Source: Deltaproteobacteria bacterium
Lineage (GTDB): Bacteria > Myxococcota > UBA727 > VGSZ01
Assembly (NCBI GenBank): GCA_020850995.1
Contig: JADZDP010000070.1
Location: 1-33,983 of the forward strand
Length of the DNA: 33,983 nucleotides
Direction: 5' to 3'
The position numbers and the translations under genes were made by a program. Below, in pieces: positions 31,244 to 33,983 of this stretch; position 1 is the stretch's first letter; every line of letters starts with the position of its first letter. The notes under the pieces are model-generated. The model saw only the letters and a list, made by a program, of their open reading frames with translations, had not been told where the DNA came from and ran no database searches.

Positions 31244-31304
31244 GGCGATCTGTCCTCCGCGCGGTCGTTGTCACCTTGGGGCTGGCTCCGGCACCCAAGC
31301 TTAC

Positions 31305-32357
31305 ATGAGCCCCCAGCGAACCAACGCCACGCACCAAGAGTCGATGCGACCGACCCCCAACGCTACGGACGGCGCCACCGCAGCCGAGCTCGAGCTCGCG
31401 CTGCTCGACGCTGTGGAGGGCGATGACACCGATGACATGGTGGCCGCCATGGCCGGCGAGCACCTCGCCACGGGAGGCAAGCGCATGCGCGCGCGCCTGG
31501 TGATGCAAGCCTGCGCCGCCTTCGGCGTCGACGAGCGCGCCGCCGTGGGCTTCGCCGCCGCGGTGGAGACGCTGCACAACGCCACCCTGGTGCACGACGA
31601 CATCCAAGACGGCGACACGGTGCGCCGCGGCCAGCCCACCGTGTGGGCGCGCCACGGCGTGGCCCAGGCCATCAACGTGGGCGATCTGATGCTGATGCTG
31701 CCCATCTCGCGGCACATCGCCAGCCTCCCGGTGGACGAGGCCATTCGTTGGCGCCTGGCGGAGGCGCTCGCCCGCCACGCCGAAGCGGTCGTGCGCGGGC
31801 AGGCCGACGACCTGTCGCTGCGCGATCGCTTGATGGCCGATCCCGGGCTCGACGCCGTGGAGGAGCTGCTGTTCTGCGCCGAGCGCAAGACGGCCGCGCT
31901 CTTCTCGCTGTGCGCGGAAGGCGCGGCGCTGCTCGCCGGTACCAGCCCCGACCAGGCGCGCAGGCTCGCGGAGCCCTTCGCCGCCGTGGGGGTCGCCTTC
32001 CAGCTCGTCGACGACGTCATCGACGGCTTCGGCGACAAGGGCCGCGCGGCGCCAGGAAACGACGTGCGCGAGGGCAAGATCTCCATCCTGGTGGCCGAGC
32101 ACCTGGCCCTGCACCCCTCCGAGCGTCAGTGGCTGCTCGGCATCCTGGCCTTGCCTCGAGAACAAACGCGCGACGCGCAGGTCGATGAAGTGCTCGCACG
32201 CATGGCCAAGGGCGGCGCGCTCGACAACGCGCTCTCGCAGGTCACCTCCCTGGCCTTCGAGGTGCGCCGCACCGCCCAGGCCCCCTTGGCCGAGGTGGCG
32301 CTCGGCTGCCTCGATCTCTGCCTGGCTCCCCTTGCAACCCTCCGGAGGCCGTCATGA
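31305..32357 (+). CDS. crtE: Geranylgeranyl diphosphate synthase (polyprenyl synthetase)
   Basis: A 350-residue trans-prenyltransferase. GGKRMRARLVM is the allylic-substrate loop; the first Asp-rich motif is VHDDIQDGD (DDxxD) and the second is FQLVDDVIDGFGD, both complete. Together they bind the magnesium-diphosphate. The residues before the first DDxxD (ETLHNATLV) lack bulky aromatics right at the chain-length floor, which fits a C20 product, though this is not conclusive. ATG 31305 is preferred because the next codons look coding-like, but it has no clear ribosome binding site; ATG 31344 is the alternative. Stop and crtI start overlap (ATGA, 32354-32357). It feeds the carotenoid pathway. 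Confidence 0.88.
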   Translation: MSPQRTNATHQESMRPTPNATDGATAAELELALLDAVEGDDTDDMVAAMAGEHLATGGKRMRARLVMQACAAFGVDERAAVGFAAAVETLHNATLVHDDIQDGDTVRRGQPTVWARHGVAQAINVGDLMLMLPISRHIASLPVDEAIRWRLAEALARHAEAVVRGQADDLSLRDRLMADPGLDAVEELLFCAERKTAALFSLCAEGAALLAGTSPDQARRLAEPFAAVGVAFQLVDDVIDGFGDKGRAAPGNDVREGKISILVAEHLALHPSERQWLLGILALPREQTRDAQVDEVLARMAKGGALDNALSQVTSLAFEVRRTAQAPLAEVALGCLDLCLAPLATLRRPS

Positions 32358-33865
32358 TCGAGCGAGCTGTCGTCATCGGAGCGGGCTTCGGCGGCCTGGC
32401 CGCTGCCATCCGTCTGCGCGCCATGGGCTACCAGGTCACCGTGGTGGACGCGCAAGATCAGCCCGGTGGCCGTGCGCGCGCGTTTCGCAAGGACGGCTAC
32501 GTGTTCGACGCGGGCCCCACGGTCATCACCGCGCCCTACCTCCTCGACGAGCTGTTCACGCTGGTGGGACGAGACCGCCAGGACGCCTTCGAGCTGGTGC
32601 CCGTGGACCCCTTCTACCGGGTGCGCTTCCCTGGCGGCGGCCACTTCGACTACGTGGGCGAGGAGGAGCGGCTGCTCGCGCAGATCGAGCGCATCGATCC
32701 ACGCGACGTCGACGGCTACCGCCGCTTCGCCGCCCACGCCCAGAAGATCTTCGACGTGGGCTACACGCAGCTGGCCAGCTCGCCCTTCGATCACCTGAGC
32801 GAGATGCTGCGCGTCGTGCCCTCGATGATTCAGCTCGAGAGCTACCGCAGCGTCTATGGCCTCGCCGCCAAGTACTTCCACAGCGAGGAGCTGCGGCAGG
32901 TGTTCTCCTTCCAGCCGCTCCTGGTGGGCGGCAACCCCTTCACCACCACCTCGATCTACGCGCTCATCCACTGGCTCGAGCGCAAATGGGGCGTGTGGTT
33001 CGCCAAGGGCGGCACCACCGCCATCGTGGCGGCCCTGGTGGGCTTGCTCGATGAGCTCGGCGTGCCCGTGCGCACCCGCTCGAAGGTGACGCGCGTGCTC
33101 ACCAAGGATGGCCGGGCCTGCGGCATCGAGCTGGAAGACGGATCGCGCCTCGACGCCGAGCTGGTGGTCTCCGACGGCGACCCCGCCATGATCCACCGCC
33201 TCGTCGACGCGCCCGGCCGCGAAGCGAACAAGAGCGCGCGCATGTCATCGTCGATGAGCTTGTTCGTGTCGTACTTCGGCACCAAGCGCAGGTACGACGA
33301 CGTCAAGCACCACACCATCGTGCTCGGGCCCCGCTACCGCGGGCTCCTCGAGGACATCTTCAAGAACAAGGTGCTCGCCAAAGACTTCTCCCTCTACCTG
33401 CACCGGCCCACGGCCACCGATCCTTCCCTGGCCCCCGCGGGTCACGACGCCTGGTACGTGCTCTCGCCGGTGCCGAACCTGCAGAGCCAGGTGGACTGGG
33501 CGGAGCAGGCCGGGCCCTACCAGGAGGCCATCTTTCAGGCCCTCGAGGAGACCATGCTGCCCGGGCTCAAAGGCGAGCTCACCACCAGATCCTCCATCGA
33601 TCCGCGGCACTTCCTCGCCGACTACCACACGAAGAACGGCGCCGCGTTTGGCCCCGAGCCCGTGCTCACCCAGTCGGCGTGGTTTCGGAACCACAACCGC
33701 TCGAGCGACGTGCCCGGCCTATTCTTCGTGGGCGCCGGCGCGCACCCCGGCGCCGGTGTGCCCGGCGTGCTCTGCTCCGCCAAGGTGATGGAGCGCGTGG
33801 TGCCGAGGCCCAAACAAGCCCTCCCGCTGCCGAAGCCGCGCGCCGCACTGCCGAGGGCGGCATGA
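32354..33865 (+). CDS. crtI: Phytoene desaturase
   Basis: A 503-residue FAD-dependent CrtI-family enzyme. The N-terminal dinucleotide fold VVIGAGFGGLAAAIRLRAMG is followed by the characteristic GGRARAF and FDAGPTVIT. The C-terminus has LFFVGAGAHPGAGVPGVLCS, the CrtI signature that closes the FAD site. Length is normal. It introduces double bases of conjugation into phytoene on the way to lycopene; the number of desaturation steps cannot be predicted from sequence. Overlaps crtE by ATGA, and its own stop overlaps the next start by ATGA (33862-33865), so the operon is tightly coupled. Confidence 0.93.
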   Translation: MIERAVVIGAGFGGLAAAIRLRAMGYQVTVVDAQDQPGGRARAFRKDGYVFDAGPTVITAPYLLDELFTLVGRDRQDAFELVPVDPFYRVRFPGGGHFDYVGEEERLLAQIERIDPRDVDGYRRFAAHAQKIFDVGYTQLASSPFDHLSEMLRVVPSMIQLESYRSVYGLAAKYFHSEELRQVFSFQPLLVGGNPFTTTSIYALIHWLERKWGVWFAKGGTTAIVAALVGLLDELGVPVRTRSKVTRVLTKDGRACGIELEDGSRLDAELVVSDGDPAMIHRLVDAPGREANKSARMSSSMSLFVSYFGTKRRYDDVKHHTIVLGPRYRGLLEDIFKNKVLAKDFSLYLHRPTATDPSLAPAGHDAWYVLSPVPNLQSQVDWAEQAGPYQEAIFQALEETMLPGLKGELTTRSSIDPRHFLADYHTKNGAAFGPEPVLTQSAWFRNHNRSSDVPGLFFVGAGAHPGAGVPGVLCSAKVMERVVPRPKQALPLPKPRAALPRAA

Positions 33866-33983
33866 GCGCGCTCGTATCAACCGCGCCGGACATGGCTGTG
33901 GGAGCGGCGCGCGCGGTGACAGACGAGACAAGCTCGACCGCCCTCGTGCGCGTGACGAGCGCGCGCGCCGTGATGCGCAAAAA
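33862..33983 (+). CDS. Start of third crt-operon gene, probably phytoene synthase (partial)
   Basis: Only 40 codons are inside the window, from ATG 33862 overlapping the crtI stop. The leader is Ala/Thr/Val-rich, then comes VTSARAVMRK, which resembles the opening of phytoene synthases (a helix reading roughly R.VM..HS.SF). The pathway also needs a phytoene synthase and none is seen elsewhere here. The call is inference from position and a short match; the diagnostic Asp-rich motifs are beyond the window. Confidence 0.5.
   Translation, partial: MSALVSTAPDMAVGAARAVTDETSSTALVRVTSARAVMRK

Noticed and set aside
30582..32165. 527-codon minus-strand ORF opposite crtE and the lipoprotein gene
   Set aside because: Low-complexity Arg/Ala/His-rich translation antisense to crtE, whose two DDxxD motifs are intact.
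1..33983. Searched for tRNA, rRNA and known riboswitches
   Set aside because: No cloverleaf, rRNA-like stretch or riboswitch core that I recognise was found; by-eye inspection could miss a diverged one.

Overview
This is high-GC DNA that reads like a chromosome segment of a Myxococcota (myxobacteria-related) bacterium. The evidence is indirect: many secreted or lipid-anchored Cys-rich proteins, two DUF2330 paralogues with MYXO-CTERM-like C-terminal tails, a class III nucleotidyl cyclase, carotenoid genes, and GTG starts behind strong GGAGGT sites. I cannot assign a species from the sequence alone.

Layout. 1-3600: a class III aminotransferase gene, then a two-gene AAA ATPase / TOPRIM-like cassette whose far side carries a second, nearly identical copy of the last 101 bp of the aminotransferase gene. 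3598-6856 (-): tandem DUF2330 surface proteins. 7050-8903 (+): an exported protein combining a CXXCH haem motif, prenyltransferase/squalene-cyclase-like repeats and a carboxypeptidase-regulatory-like domain. 8922-11546 (-): a thiol-redox operon (VKOR-DsbA fusion, OmpA-like protein, TlpA-like lipoprotein). 11631-12728: a coiled-coil lipoprotein and a divergent small acidic ORF. 12765-18717 (+): a small Cys-rich secreted protein followed by a complete czcCBA/cusCBA-type heavy-metal efflux operon. 18786-21143 (-): a lipoprotein with six near-identical 99-residue tandem repeats. 21291-22829 (-): a membrane class III cyclase. 22830-23205: non-coding, with a 160-nt imperfect palindrome. 23206-24369 (-): alkaline phosphatase. 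24423-27104 (-): acetoacetate decarboxylase-like protein, acyl-CoA dehydrogenase and TetR regulator, with a probable operator at 27179-27227. 27224-28417 (-): lycopene cyclase. 28449-31243 (+): three unrecognised genes. 31305 to the end (+): crtE-crtI and the start of a third gene, probably crtB.

How it works together. The crt genes would build lycopene (GGPP synthase, phytoene synthase, phytoene desaturase) and cyclise it with the oppositely oriented cyclase. The decarboxylase-like/dehydrogenase/TetR set looks like one self-contained acyl-CoA-responsive unit. The redox operon could supply disulfides to the many Cys-rich exported proteins nearby (inference). The most unusual structure is the AAA/TOPRIM cassette: it has visibly lower GC than its flanks, resembles anti-phage ATPase/TOPRIM pairs, and sits at the end of a housekeeping-type gene between direct repeats of that gene's 3' end, with no recombinase gene of its own. 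A second unexplained element is a palindromic interspersed repeat seen twice, at 1-80 and within 23048-23207.
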